From the NCBI RefSeq assembly GCF_033542235.1, contig NZ_JAWRCU010000012.1, positions 124,001 through 188,000 of the forward strand: 64,000 bases of DNA, written 5' to 3'. The stretch comes from JAWRCU01 sp033542235. Lineage in GTDB: Bacteria; Pseudomonadota; Alphaproteobacteria; Rhizobiales; Rhizobiaceae. Of the stretch, positions 10,626-19,640 are shown piece after piece; within the stretch, counting starts at the first letter, position 1; each line of letters begins with the position of its first letter. The position numbers and the translations under genes were made by a program. The notes below the pieces were generated by a model. That model saw only the letters and a program-made list of their open reading frames with translations. It was not told where the DNA came from and did not search any database.

Positions 10626-12608
10626 ATGGCCGAGCGGATATTCAAGCGTCTGTTCACGCCGGTGGCGCTGCGAGGCAAGACGCTCCGCAACAGGATCGTC
10701 TTCGGAGCGCATACCGCGAACATGGCCGTCGAAGGGCTGCCGACCGAACGGCATGTCGCCTATTATGCGGAGCGCGCCATCGGCGGGGCGGGGATGATCG
10801 TGGTGGAGCCGATGCCGGTCCACCAGGCCGCGGTTCTGACGCGAGGCAACTTCCGCCATTCCGACGACGGCGTCATCCCGCATTTCCGCAAGGTAACGGA
10901 TGCGATCCGCAGCAACGGCGCCGTCGCGATCCAGCAATTGTACCACGTCGGACAGCACGCCGATGCGGACAACTCGTTCCACGCCGGCTGGTCGCCGTCC
11001 GGCCGGCCGAGCTATCACGATTCCGACGGCTCACACCGTATGACCGAGGCCGAAATCGAGGAAACGATCGACGGCTTCGTCCAGGCGGCGCGCCGTTGCC
11101 GTGAAGCCGGTTTTGACGGCGTGGAGGTATGGGCAGCCTACCACTCGATGCTGGACCAGTTCTGGACACCCTGGTCGAACAGGCGTGACGACCGCTGGGG
11201 CGGAAGCCTCGAGAACCGTACTCGGCTCAGTCGCGATATCATGACACGCATCCGCAGGGAATGCGGCGATGGCTTCATCGTGGGTCTTGCGGTCAGTGAT
11301 GAGCCGGAGGCGAACGTTGCGTTGAAACGTGAAGCGCTTGCGGAGATCGTCGAACTGCACGACCGCGATGCCCTGGCGGACTACGTGACTTGTGGGTCGG
11401 GCAGCTATTTCGACTTCTATGCGATCATGCCCACCTTTCTCTATTCGGAGAAGCTTGGCGCCGATCTAGCGACTGTGCTCAAATCAACTGTGCGGCATGC
11501 GCTGGTCACCGCCGAAAGCCATATCCGGACGCCGGAGAATGCCGAGAGCGTGCTTAGCGAAGGCAGGGCCGATCTGGTTTCAATCGTTCGCGGACAGATT
11601 GCCGACCCGCATCTGGCCGCCAAGGCAGCCGCCGGCCGACCCCAGGAAATTCGCGGATGCCTGTCATGCAATCAGATGTGCTGGGGCCGGCGCTCACGGG
11701 ACTATTGGATAAGCTGTGTCATCAACCCTTCCGCCGGCCGGGAATGGGAATGGGGCGGCGATCGCTTCTCGCCTGCCGAAAGGCCGAAACGCGTGCTGGT
11801 CGTGGGTGGCGGGCCCGCAGGTCTCGAAGCGGCGCGCGTGGCGGCCGAGCGCGGGCACCGCGTGGTTCTCGCCGAGGCATCGGACCGTCTCGGCGGGCAG
11901 TTCCGTCTCGCCGGGCTGCAGCCGCGCCGCGCCCAGATCCTCGACCTGATCGGCTGGTATGAACGCCAGCTCGGCCAGCTTCAGGTGGAGGTCCGTTACG
12001 GGCAGTTCGTCGAGGCTGATGATGTGGAGCGCGAAGGCGCCGATCACGTCATCCTCGCAACAGGTTCCCTGCCGCCGGAAGGCGCGTTCCAGAGAGCGCT
12101 GCCTGAATTCGACGATATTCCGGGAGGCGGTGCAGTGCTGTCGGCCGAAGCAGTGATGGGACGCGAAGCAAGGCCGGGGAACCGGGTCGTGGTGCTCGAC
12201 GACGGCGGCAACTGGAAAGGATGTGGCACGGCCTGGAGGCTCGCGGAAGATGGTCATGACGTGACGCTTGTCACGCCCGATCCTCTCGTTGGGAAGGAGC
12301 TTCAGCGCATGGCCGCCGACGGCCCCTTGCGCCGCGCGCTGGCCCGCCTAGGCGTTCGCTTCATCACTGAAAGCGCAATTACTCATTGGGACGGCAAGCT
12401 GGCCCGGGTTGCTTCGCTTCTCGACGGAAGCGAGCGGCATGTCGAGGCCGATGCGCTCGTCTTTGCTGGGACCAACGTCGCGGAGGATGGTCTTTCCCTC
12501 GAACTCGACAGACGAGGGATACCTTTCACGGCGATCGGCGATTGCACCGCCGCGCGCCAGGCGGCATTTGCCATCCACGACGGGCGCAAGGTGGCGCTCG
12601 CCATCTAG
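10626..12608 (+). CDS. NADH:flavin oxidoreductase of the trimethylamine dehydrogenase/DgcA type
   Basis: 660 residues with a strong ribosome-binding site (GAGGGAGGAGG) 3 nt before the ATG. The N-terminal barrel (residues 1-330) is FMN-binding; the Fe-S loop has the canonical spacing CLSCNQMC then a cysteine 12 residues on, and is followed by the FAD domain with VLVVGGGPAGLEAARVAAE. Related enzymes demethylate dimethylamine, trimethylamine, dimethylglycine or histamine-type amines, feeding electrons to a flavoprotein acceptor. Unlike the StcD-like protein, all four Fe-S cysteines are present. It is divergent from the methyltransferase operon, so the region between 10515 and 10626 likely holds promoters for both. 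The substrate is not determined; a secondary or tertiary methylamine made by the opposite operon is a reasonable guess. Confidence 0.9.
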   Translation: MAERIFKRLFTPVALRGKTLRNRIVFGAHTANMAVEGLPTERHVAYYAERAIGGAGMIVVEPMPVHQAAVLTRGNFRHSDDGVIPHFRKVTDAIRSNGAVAIQQLYHVGQHADADNSFHAGWSPSGRPSYHDSDGSHRMTEAEIEETIDGFVQAARRCREAGFDGVEVWAAYHSMLDQFWTPWSNRRDDRWGGSLENRTRLSRDIMTRIRRECGDGFIVGLAVSDEPEANVALKREALAEIVELHDRDALADYVTCGSGSYFDFYAIMPTFLYSEKLGADLATVLKSTVRHALVTAESHIRTPENAESVLSEGRADLVSIVRGQIADPHLAAKAAAGRPQEIRGCLSCNQMCWGRRSRDYWISCVINPSAGREWEWGGDRFSPAERPKRVLVVGGGPAGLEAARVAAERGHRVVLAEASDRLGGQFRLAGLQPRRAQILDLIGWYERQLGQLQVEVRYGQFVEADDVEREGADHVILATGSLPPEGAFQRALPEFDDIPGGGAVLSAEAVMGREARPGNRVVVLDDGGNWKGCGTAWRLAEDGHDVTLVTPDPLVGKELQRMAADGPLRRALARLGVRFITESAITHWDGKLARVASLLDGSERHVEADALVFAGTNVAEDGLSLELDRRGIPFTAIGDCTAARQAAFAIHDGRKVALAI

Positions 12609-12977
12609 CTGTCGAGCGCCGGGCTTCATCCGCACGGGCCGCGAGATTGCGAGGCCGTTGCGCAAGCCTGGCGACCGACTGGCAAATTGGCGCCAAACGA
12701 CATCGGCGTCGGGCATCTCGGGGCCGTCGAGCGTCAGCTGCCCATACAGCACGCCGAGCCTTGGAGCCAATGAGGCTCAGCGCACCAAAAAGAGAGGTCC
12801 CGAAGGCAAGCTGACGGTGTCCGAATGCACCGCTTGCCGGGCAAGATTCCAGTTGACACTCGGAAGCTCAATCTATCTCATATGAACAGGGTTTCTCAAA
12901 TACAAAAAAAGGGAATACCCGAGGTGGAGCTGTCCTTGTGGGCAGAATTCTTTTCCCGGCCAGAGGAGACAAATGGG
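12609..12977. other. Intergenic region upstream of the ribose-type ABC operon
   Basis: No convincing gene is seen here. It should contain the promoter for the binding-protein gene: TTGACA occurs at 12853-12858, but no well-spaced -10 box is clear. A strong Shine-Dalgarno (AGAGGAG at 12963-12969) sets the start of the next gene. Confidence 0.4.
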
Positions 12978-14186
12978 ATGAGGAGGAAGGTGGAGTTGGT
13001 CGCGAGAGCGGCCGCGCTGGTATTGGCTGGCGGGTTCCTGACAGCAGCAGGGAGCGCGAGCGCGGCTGAAACGCCGGCGGCTTTCAATACGCTGCCGCCG
13101 GAAATCAAGGCACTTTACGTCGGCGTCGAAGACACGATCCAACCGACCGCCTTCGACAATTTCGCGATGCCGCCGAAGCCTTGGAAATGGTGTCATTCGG
13201 AATCGTATCAGGGCAATCCCTGGCGGGTGTCCGTGACCAATGAGTTGAAGCGTCTCGTCGGGCTTTATCAGGAGAAGGGCTGGGTCTCCGGCTTCGAGAT
13301 GTCGGATTCGAATGGCGACACCAGCCAGCAGATTGCCCAGATCCGCGCCTTCATCGACAAGAAATGCAGCATCATCACTTCCTTTGCCGGATCGTCGACG
13401 GCATTGAACGAAGTGATCGAGGCAGCGCACAAGGCGGGCATTCCGTTCGTAACCGGTGCGGGCGCCGTCACCAGCCCCTATGCCGTCAACGTCGACTCCA
13501 ACTATGTGAAGTTCGGTTACGACCTCGCCAAGGGTATTGTTGACGGGCTCGGCGGCAAGGGCAATGTGCTTCGTGTCGAGGGCATCGCCGGGAGCCCGCT
13601 GGTGGCCCAGCAGCGCGCCGGCGCCGACAAGGCCTTCGCCGAGGCTCCGGGTATCAAGGTCGTCCGCGACGTCAACGGAAACTGGTCCCCGAACGTCACC
13701 AAGACAGTGGTCCTGCAGGTGCTCGCAACCAATCCGCAGCCGATCGACGCGGTCTGGACGTCGGGCAGCGAGGCACGCATCGTCGACGAGGCTTTCGAGC
13801 AGGCGGGCCGGCCGGTTCCACTGGTTTCGGGCAGCATCTCCGGCGACGCGCTAGGCTATTGGAGGGAAAATCCGGACAAGTTCAAGTTCACGGGCGGCGC
13901 GTTGATGCCGTCCTGGACCGCGCAGACGCTCTTCCGAGTCGGCGTGCGTGTCCTGGAGGGGCAGCAGCCGAAGCTGAACATCATCATGGTGCCAGTGCCT
14001 GAGGTGAAGCAGGCCGAGCTCGACAAATGGTATGCCTCCTGCATGACCAAGGATTCAGTATCCGTGTTCCCGGTGGCGCCGCAGGACCCGTTGCCCGACT
14101 CCATGATGGACGCCTATTTCGTAAAGCCCGCGCCGGTCGCGCTGTTCGACTACAGCCAGACGCCGGATCCTTGCGCCGCCAAATAG
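12978..14186 (+). CDS. Ribose-type ABC transporter substrate-binding protein
   Basis: 402 residues from the ATG at 12978, fixed by AGAGGAG 8 nt upstream and by the signal peptide that starts there (MRRKVELVARAAALVLAGG, cleavage near ASAAE). The mature protein has the periplasmic-binding fold of the ribose/galactose class: NELKRLVGLYQEKGW in the first lobe, then the DTSQQIAQIRAFIDKKCSII repeat and a GNVLRVEGIAGSPLVAQQRA hinge block. It is longer than typical RbsB (about 300) and starts with an extra segment holding PWKWCHSESYQGNPW, as in a subgroup of unknown specificity. It heads an operon with split ATPases and two permeases and is followed by a strong terminator-like hairpin, the usual way to make more binding protein than membrane parts. 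Confidence 0.88.
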   Translation: MRRKVELVARAAALVLAGGFLTAAGSASAAETPAAFNTLPPEIKALYVGVEDTIQPTAFDNFAMPPKPWKWCHSESYQGNPWRVSVTNELKRLVGLYQEKGWVSGFEMSDSNGDTSQQIAQIRAFIDKKCSIITSFAGSSTALNEVIEAAHKAGIPFVTGAGAVTSPYAVNVDSNYVKFGYDLAKGIVDGLGGKGNVLRVEGIAGSPLVAQQRAGADKAFAEAPGIKVVRDVNGNWSPNVTKTVVLQVLATNPQPIDAVWTSGSEARIVDEAFEQAGRPVPLVSGSISGDALGYWRENPDKFKFTGGALMPSWTAQTLFRVGVRVLEGQQPKLNIIMVPVPEVKQAELDKWYASCMTKDSVSVFPVAPQDPLPDSMMDAYFVKPAPVALFDYSQTPDPCAAK

Positions 14187-14203
14187 CAGGCGCGGCTCGG
14201 ATC

Positions 14204-14239
14204 ACCCGACCGGCAGATGCCGGTCGGGTTTGTCGTTTT
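14204..14239 (+). terminator. Intrinsic terminator or attenuator after the binding-protein gene
   Basis: A perfect 10-bp GC-rich stem (CCCGACCGGC, 14205-14214, with GCCGGTCGGG, 14219-14228) encloses a 4-nt AGAT loop and is followed by a T-rich tail (TTTGTCGTTTT). It lies 18 nt after the stop and before the ATPase genes, so partial termination would set a high ratio of binding protein to transporter. Confidence 0.88.
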
Positions 14240-14313
14240 CATGAGATATGGCAATGACGTGACGCTGCGAGTCGATTGAGGCTCGTGGAGAGCGGTCCTG
14301 CCGCGGGGTGTCA

Positions 14314-15051
14314 ATGCTGGACGTCGTCGATCTCTCCAAGCGCTACGGCGAGACGGTCGCCCTTGAAGGCGCGACGATCTCGTTCCAGCCGGGCACGATC
14401 CATACTATCCTTGGCGAGAACGGTTCGGGAAAGAGCACGCTGGTCAAGTTGCTGAGCGGTATCGTTCTGCCGGACCGCGGCAGCATTCGGCTGGATGGCC
14501 GCGAGGTCGTCGCGCGCGATCCACGCGGTTTCAGAGCTGCGGGTTTCGCCACAGTGTTTCAGGAGGTCTTGATCGCACCAGACCGGACGGTGGTGGACAA
14601 CATCCTGCTTGGCTATGACGGTCTGATCCAGCGACGCGTACCGAGAAGCCAGAGAAGGCAGACGGCTGCGCATGTGCTGAGCCGTTTTTCCGTTACGGCC
14701 GTACCGCTCGATGTTCTGGCTGCCGACCTCCCGCTCGCAGCGCAGCAGCTCGTCGTACTGGCCCGGGCGTTGCTGCGCGACCCGCGTGTGCTGATACTTG
14801 ACGAGGTCACGGCGGCCCTGGATTTCGCCGACCGCGAGGCTGTATTCGCGCTTATGCGAAGCTGTGCCTCTGAAGGGCGGCTGGTCATCTTCATCACGCA
14901 CCGGATGGACGAGGTGCTCTCATTGTCGGATCAGGTTACGGTGCTGCGCAGCGGTCATGTCGTCCGCACACTTCGGCGAGAGCAGCTGAAGCCGGATGAA
15001 TTGCTCGCTCTGATGGCTCCTGACACGGCTCGGGAGCTTCGCCATGGCTGA
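14314..15051 (+). CDS. Ribose-type ABC transporter ATP-binding protein, N-terminal half as a separate gene
   Basis: 245 residues from the ATG at 14314 (a GTG at 14308 is the alternative). It equals the first ABC domain of RbsA-type proteins, which normally are about 500 residues in one chain. Walker A GENGSGKST near residue 35, Walker B VLILDEVTAALD and the H-loop ITHRMDE are intact. The signature region reads LPLAAQQL where active RbsA domains usually have LS-AQQQ, so it is somewhat degenerate. The stop overlaps the start of the gene for the second half by 8 nt. The pair looks like a true gene split with a new start, since the second gene has its own ribosome-binding site, but an old frameshift at the junction cannot be ruled out. 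Confidence 0.85.
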   Translation: MLDVVDLSKRYGETVALEGATISFQPGTIHTILGENGSGKSTLVKLLSGIVLPDRGSIRLDGREVVARDPRGFRAAGFATVFQEVLIAPDRTVVDNILLGYDGLIQRRVPRSQRRQTAAHVLSRFSVTAVPLDVLAADLPLAAQQLVVLARALLRDPRVLILDEVTAALDFADREAVFALMRSCASEGRLVIFITHRMDEVLSLSDQVTVLRSGHVVRTLRREQLKPDELLALMAPDTARELRHG

Positions 15052-15790
15052 CGCAGGCGTCCGACTGTCGGCGCGAGGCGTCGCTTTGAAAACAGATGCA
15101 GAACCTTTCGACCTCGATATCCGAGCGGGCGAGATCGTCGGCCTGGCGGGTCTCGACGGCCATGGCCAGGAGCAGTTCATCGAGATGCTGGCCGGCCTGC
15201 GTGCTCCTGCGCGCGGGAGCGTGGTGGCTGTACGCGGAGATGCCGAACATCCCATCACGAGCCTGCGCAAGGCAATCTCCGGCGGGGTCGCCTATCTGCC
15301 GCGCGATCGACGCGCCACCGGCATCTTTCCAACCATGTCGATCCTCGACAACTTCGCGATGGCAACAGTCGATCTCGACCGTCGTTTCGGGTTGATCAGC
15401 AAGCGCGATCGGCGCCGCCGCTACGAATACTACCGCAAGCGCCTGTCGATCGTGGCGCAGCAGCCCGGCAACGCCATCATCACCCTGTCGGGCGGGAACC
15501 AGCAAAAGGTCTTGCTCGCCCGGGCGCTGGCACACAGGCCCGACGTCCTGCTGCTCAACGACCCTACGCGCGGCGTCGACATCGCGACGCGTCAGACACT
15601 TTATGCCGTGTTCAGGGAACTGGCTGCCGAAGGGGTCGGGCTCATTATCCTGTCCACCGAAATCGAGGAAGTGCTTTTGCTGTGCAGCCGCATACTGGTT
15701 TTTCGAGAGCAGCAGGTCGCCTCGACCGTTGCTGGAGATGATCGTTCGCCGGAGCACATCATCTCCGTCATGTTTGGACGACGGCAATGA
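15044..15790 (+). CDS. Ribose-type ABC transporter ATP-binding protein, C-terminal half as a separate gene
   Basis: 248 residues matching the second ABC domain of RbsA-type ATPases. As in the family, the Walker A is degenerate (GLDGHGQEQF), while the signature LSGGNQQK and the Walker B region VLLLNDPTRGVD are intact; the usual glutamate after the Walker B aspartate is replaced by the family-typical N-D-P pattern. A GGGAG sequence 7 nt before the ATG supports independent translation. It overlaps the preceding half by 8 nt and the following permease by 4 nt, so the five transporter genes form one tightly packed unit. The two halves would pair as a heterodimer under the two permeases. Confidence 0.86.
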   Translation: MADAGVRLSARGVALKTDAEPFDLDIRAGEIVGLAGLDGHGQEQFIEMLAGLRAPARGSVVAVRGDAEHPITSLRKAISGGVAYLPRDRRATGIFPTMSILDNFAMATVDLDRRFGLISKRDRRRRYEYYRKRLSIVAQQPGNAIITLSGGNQQKVLLARALAHRPDVLLLNDPTRGVDIATRQTLYAVFRELAAEGVGLIILSTEIEEVLLLCSRILVFREQQVASTVAGDDRSPEHIISVMFGRRQ

Positions 15791-16773
15791 ATGTGGCCAT
15801 GGAATCCGAACGCAAAGGCGGTGCCGTCTTGGCGCGAGCATTGTGGCAGCAGGTCGGCTTCGGACCTGTCCTGTTCGTGCTGTTGCTGGCCGTAAATATT
15901 TTCATCAACCCGGCCCGTTTCTCGCCCGCAGCCTGGGGAACCCTGATCGGGCTTGCGGCACCGCTGATCGGTGCGGCACTCGCCTCGACCCCCGCCATCC
16001 TCGGGGGGCGCGGCGGGATCGACATCTCGGTCGGCCCGCTGATGGGATTCGTCAATGCAGTGGTGGTGCTCGTGCTTGTCCGGCATCTCGGTATCCAGAC
16101 GCCTTGGATCATCGTGCCGGTCGCGGTCGTTCTCGGCATGCTGGTGGGCGCAGTGAACGGCGTCCTCGCGACGGTGCTGCGCATCCAGCCGATCGTCGCC
16201 ACGCTAGGCACCTATCTGATCCTGATTGGGACCACCCTGACGATCTTGCCTGCCCCCACGGGCACGGTTCCGCCTTGGTTGCGGGCCTTGGCCGGACCGC
16301 TCTCGATCCTGCCGCTTGCTGCCGTCTGCCTGGTCTGGACCGGCCTTCGCCGGTTGCCCTACTACGATCACCTGATGGCCGTGGGAAGTGACGACCGAGC
16401 GGCTTATACGGCCGGAATACCGGTTACCCTTGTCCGCTTCCTTTCCTATGTAATCACCGGCGCCTTTGCCGGTCTGGCGGCGCTCATGATGACTGCGCTG
16501 ATCGGATCCGCCGACCCCTCGATCGGCCCCACCTACACGCTGATCGCCATCTCGGCGGTGGCCCTGGGCGGCGTCAGTCTTGCAGGCGGGCGGGGCGGCC
16601 TGCTCGGCGCGGCAATCGGGGCGATCGACATTTTCCTCCTGCAGAGCGCCTTGACCTACTTCAATCTGTCCACCTTCGTGCTGCAGATCGCATATGGGGC
16701 GGTTCTCGTTCTGGCCATCGTGTTGACCGCGCTGCACGAGCGGCTGCTCGGCCGCGCCAAGGAGTTCGGCTGA
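15787..16773 (+). CDS. Ribose-type ABC transporter permease (RbsC-like) 1
   Basis: 328 residues with about eight to ten hydrophobic segments. The RbsC-family signature is clear: GRGGIDISVGPLMGF near residue 76, LVGAVNGVLATVLRIQPIVA in the middle, and a late VALGGVSLAGGRGGLLGA loop. The start codon overlaps the ATPase stop (ATGA), and the stop overlaps the next permease start (TGATG), so translation is coupled on both sides. Together with the following permease it would form the heterodimeric channel in the inner membrane. Confidence 0.93.
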   Translation: MNVAMESERKGGAVLARALWQQVGFGPVLFVLLLAVNIFINPARFSPAAWGTLIGLAAPLIGAALASTPAILGGRGGIDISVGPLMGFVNAVVVLVLVRHLGIQTPWIIVPVAVVLGMLVGAVNGVLATVLRIQPIVATLGTYLILIGTTLTILPAPTGTVPPWLRALAGPLSILPLAAVCLVWTGLRRLPYYDHLMAVGSDDRAAYTAGIPVTLVRFLSYVITGAFAGLAALMMTALIGSADPSIGPTYTLIAISAVALGGVSLAGGRGGLLGAAIGAIDIFLLQSALTYFNLSTFVLQIAYGAVLVLAIVLTALHERLLGRAKEFG

Positions 16774-17732
16774 TGCTGCGCTTGACGGGTGACCAATGGC
16801 GCGTCGTCGGTTCGCTCGCCGTGGCCGTAGGGCTGCATTCGGCCGGGACCATCCTTATCCCCGGCTACAGTTCGGAATTCTCGGTTCGAGCAATGCTGGT
16901 GCTGGCATCATTGCTGGCTATCGCATCGATCGGACAGACGCTGGTCGTCATCATCGGCGGAATCGATCTGTCGATACCGTTCCTGATCGGCTTTGCCAAC
17001 GTGGTGACGGCGCAGCTTTACGGGCAGGGCATGAATTTCGGACTGGTATGCGTGATCGTGATCGGGCTTGCCTGCTTGGTCGGCGCCCTAAATGGAATGA
17101 TCTCCTCCACGCTGAAGCTCCATCCGCTCATCGTCACCCTCGGCGTCGGCACGATCGTGCAGGGCAGTGTACTTTTGTGGACCGGCGGCTTTCCGTCCGG
17201 CTCCGCACCGCCCAAGCTATCCGAGTTCGTGTCCATCGGCGGATCGTCAGGCATACTGCCGGTTCCATGGCTCGTTCCCTGCTTCGTGGCACTCGCGGCA
17301 GTTCTGGTTGTCGTTATGGCCCGCATGCCTTACGGTCGGCGACTCTTCGCGCTTGGCAGCAATCCGCGAGCCGCGCCATTGGCCCTCATCAATCCGGTAG
17401 CGATGTGGATTGTCACCTTTGCCATCAGTGCAGCATTCGCGGCAGTGACTGGCATTTTGCTGCTCGGCTTCACCGGCTCGGCCTATGGCGAGGTGGGGCA
17501 ACCCTATCTTTTCCAGACGATCGCCGCTGTCGTGATCGGCGGCACCGCTCTTGTTGGCGGTCGTGGGTCCTATATCGGCACCGTCGCCGGAGCGCTGGTG
17601 CTCACGGAAATCAACACGCTGCTGATAGGGCTCGGTCTGCAGCCATCGGTGGTCCAGGCCGTGCTCGGTGCGGTCATCGTCGCACTGGTCTCCTTCTATG
17701 GACGCGACCCGCATGTGCGAACGTTGATCTAG
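16773..17732 (+). CDS. Ribose-type ABC transporter permease (RbsC-like) 2
   Basis: 319 residues, again an RbsC-family membrane protein: IGGIDLSIPFLIGF near residue 68, LVGALNGMISSTLKLHPLIV in the middle, and VVIGGTALVGGRGSYIGT towards the end. It is the last gene of the operon that begins at 12978 and lies 12 nt from the convergent IclR regulator. The two permeases are similar in layout but clearly different in sequence, as expected for a heterodimer. Confidence 0.93.
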   Translation: MLRLTGDQWRVVGSLAVAVGLHSAGTILIPGYSSEFSVRAMLVLASLLAIASIGQTLVVIIGGIDLSIPFLIGFANVVTAQLYGQGMNFGLVCVIVIGLACLVGALNGMISSTLKLHPLIVTLGVGTIVQGSVLLWTGGFPSGSAPPKLSEFVSIGGSSGILPVPWLVPCFVALAAVLVVVMARMPYGRRLFALGSNPRAAPLALINPVAMWIVTFAISAAFAAVTGILLLGFTGSAYGEVGQPYLFQTIAAVVIGGTALVGGRGSYIGTVAGALVLTEINTLLIGLGLQPSVVQAVLGAVIVALVSFYGRDPHVRTLI

Positions 17733-17746
17733 AGCATCGGATGCTC
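17732..17746. terminator. Short palindrome between convergent genes, weak candidate terminator
   Basis: GAGCATC-G-GATGCTC is a perfect dyad that begins at the last base of the permease stop codon and overlaps the first two bases of the convergent IclR gene's stop. It has no T tract, so termination is uncertain. Confidence 0.3.
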
Positions 17747-18572
17747 ACTGTTCGTCCAAGCTGAAATCGGTGACCGGAAGCCGGCCGCCGATCTGCTCGT
17801 TCAGTGAACTGGCTGCCTCGTAGAGGTGCTGCGAAGCGTCGGCGAGACGGACCTGATTGGTGACCCAGAGCACGAAAGGCATGGTGAGCGCCGCCTGCGC
17901 TATGCCGTTTCTGTCCAGGATGGGGAAACTTACGTCGGTAATGCCCCGAAGGGTCTCGTCGGCCACGACCTCATAACCGCGCTCGGCGATGCGCTTGATA
18001 CGCTTCAGCAGCGGCGCGGGATCGCTACCCTCGGTTCGATGCTCCTGTACCAGAGTTTCGAGCATGCTCGCACGCTGGCGTTCGTTTTGGAAAGCAAGCA
18101 ACGTCCGGCCGGAAGCGGTGGTCAGCAGTCGGCTTTGAGTACCAAGGCGCACACGGAAGCCGATTGGCGCCGGGTTATCGGCGACGGCAACCACCCTGAC
18201 CCTGAGCCCGTCGAGCACCGAGAGGATGACGGACTCGTTTATGCGCGTGGCAAGCATCTGCAGCACCGGTTGGGCTGCATCGAGCAGGATGCGGGTAGGC
18301 GGATAGTTGCAAGCAAGGTCGAAAAGCTTCATGGACAGGAAGAACTCGTCCGATGGCGGCCGCCTCGTCACGTAGCCGCGCCGCTCGAGTGAGACGACAA
18401 CGCGATAGACTTCCTGAACCGAGCGATCGAGGCTGTGCGCGATCTGCGAAAGAATAAGTCCGCCCTGCTGGCCGGCCAGAAGCTCCAGAACATCCAAACC
18501 TTTCTCGAGCGCGGGCGCTCGATAGGTGACGATTTCATCGATCCGATCCGGCACTGTTTGACGCTTCGCCAT
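17745..18572 (-). CDS. IclR-family transcriptional regulator
   Basis: 275 residues. The N-terminal winged helix-turn-helix (ALEKGLDVLELLAGQQGG then LSQIAHSLDRSVQEVYRVV) is followed by the IclR effector domain, with its LLTTASGRTLLAF and RIAERGYEVVADE blocks. IclR proteins bind small carboxylic acids or sugar-acid derivatives and control nearby catabolic genes. It is convergent with the ribose-type ABC operon and lies upstream of the truncated monooxygenase copy; the transporter is the more likely target, but no operator could be picked out. Confidence 0.92.
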   Translation of the reverse strand: MAKRQTVPDRIDEIVTYRAPALEKGLDVLELLAGQQGGLILSQIAHSLDRSVQEVYRVVVSLERRGYVTRRPPSDEFFLSMKLFDLACNYPPTRILLDAAQPVLQMLATRINESVILSVLDGLRVRVVAVADNPAPIGFRVRLGTQSRLLTTASGRTLLAFQNERQRASMLETLVQEHRTEGSDPAPLLKRIKRIAERGYEVVADETLRGITDVSFPILDRNGIAQAALTMPFVLWVTNQVRLADASQHLYEAASSLNEQIGGRLPVTDFSLDEQ

Positions 18573-18836
18573 GTTCAGCCTGTCCCGCTCCGACCGCGCG
18601 CAGCGGATTGAATTCGAGTGAAATCATTCATCTGCTATAGCTCTTTGTTCTGCAGCTTATCCGAGAGATCTGTACCTCATTTTGCTGCGCTGACCTTCGG
18701 TTCGGCATTATGCTCGGCCGAGAGGCCGTTTCACTATTCACAGCATCGATAACGCTGTATCTTATGTCAAACAACTTTTTCATATTTGGAAAAAGGTCGA
18801 AGCTGCGACATGGGCCTTCCAAGGCTTATCGGCTTG
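18573..18836. other. AT-richer intergenic DNA left of the monooxygenase duplication
   Basis: No supported gene. The base composition is visibly lower in GC than the genes on the left, with runs such as CAACTTTTTCATATTTGG. It probably contains the promoter of the IclR gene (reading left) and ends at the sharp left edge of the 576-bp direct repeat. Confidence 0.4.
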
Positions 18837-19412
18837 CATGCCATCGCCATGATCTTTCCGATTTTCGGCTGCCTCATGTAGTGTGTCGCCAAGCCTTTGT
18901 TGCTGGTGGCAAGGCGAGGTAGGACGAAGCAAGCAGATCCTTTTGCGGCGACTCGTAAACCCCGACAAAGGGGGATTGTGGAATGCCTGAGCAGACAAGG
19001 GAGCGAACCTTCTCACCCGCGTTCGAATTGTCTGGGGCGCGTGCCTCAGGTGCCCCCGGCACGGGACCGAACATGGCAGCGTTCGAGCCTGGGACCGATC
19101 AGACCGACTTCGATGTCATCGTGGTAGGCGCCGGCCTGTCCGGTATCGGCGTCGCCTACCATCTGCAGCGAGACTGTCCCCGCAAATCCTTCGTCATCCT
19201 GGAAGCGCGCGGCGCGATCGGCGGCACGTGGGACTTGTTCCGCTACCCGGGCATCCGGTCCGATTCCGACATGTACACGCTCGGCTATCGGTTTCGACCC
19301 TGGCACGGCGAGAGTTCGTTTGCTGACGGCGCATCGATCCTCGAATACCTCCGCGATACCGCTCGGGAATATGGCATCGATCGCAAGATTCGCTATTGCC
19401 ACAAGGTAATGC
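18837..19412 (+). repeat. Direct repeat, left copy (monooxygenase promoter and 5' end)
   Basis: Nearly identical to 25594-26165, beginning at CATGCCATCGCC and ending at ACAAGGTAATGC. It contains about 145 bp upstream of the gene and its first 143 codons, with a 4-nt length difference just before the start codon and scattered substitutions. Similarity stops abruptly at both ends, so this is a segmental duplication flanking about 6.2 kb of unlike DNA. Confidence 0.95.
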
Positions 19413-19420
19413 AGCTTTAA
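18983..19420 (+). pseudogene. Truncated flavin-containing (Baeyer-Villiger-type) monooxygenase, 5' fragment
   Basis: 145 codons against 522 in the intact copy at 25736. The FAD-binding fingerprint is present (DVIVVGAGLSGIGVAYHLQ) and the text runs with the intact copy as far as the KV-M motif near residue 142, after which two unrelated residues and a TAA follow. The NADP domain and the monooxygenase fingerprint are missing, so it cannot be active. The break coincides with the end of the direct repeat, so the loss came from the duplication or insertion event rather than from point mutation. Confidence 0.9.
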
Positions 19421-19640
19421 GCGGCAGTATACCAATTGGCGCCCGCGAAACCCGGGGCCGAACTGCGACTCCTAGGAGTCTCGAAGTAATGCCCTCGCGA
19501 TGATCGGATAATCCTGGCCGGGCGCGCCATTCAAGCGCGTGAAGCCGTTGCTATCCACCGACTCAGGACGTTCGAAGCCGAGTCTCCCTGACGCCCCAAA
19601 TCAAGGGTGCAGCGTCGACGCTGTTCACGCTGACAACGGG

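Noticed and set aside
14314..15790. Simple sequencing frameshift as the explanation of the split ATPase
   Set aside because: Not adopted as the main reading because the second gene has its own ATG and a well-spaced GGGAG; it still cannot be excluded from the sequence alone.
18780..19016. Conserved minus-strand frame in both copies of the duplicated block
   Set aside because: It is shared only because the DNA is duplicated; it has no ribosome-binding site and its ends differ in each copy.
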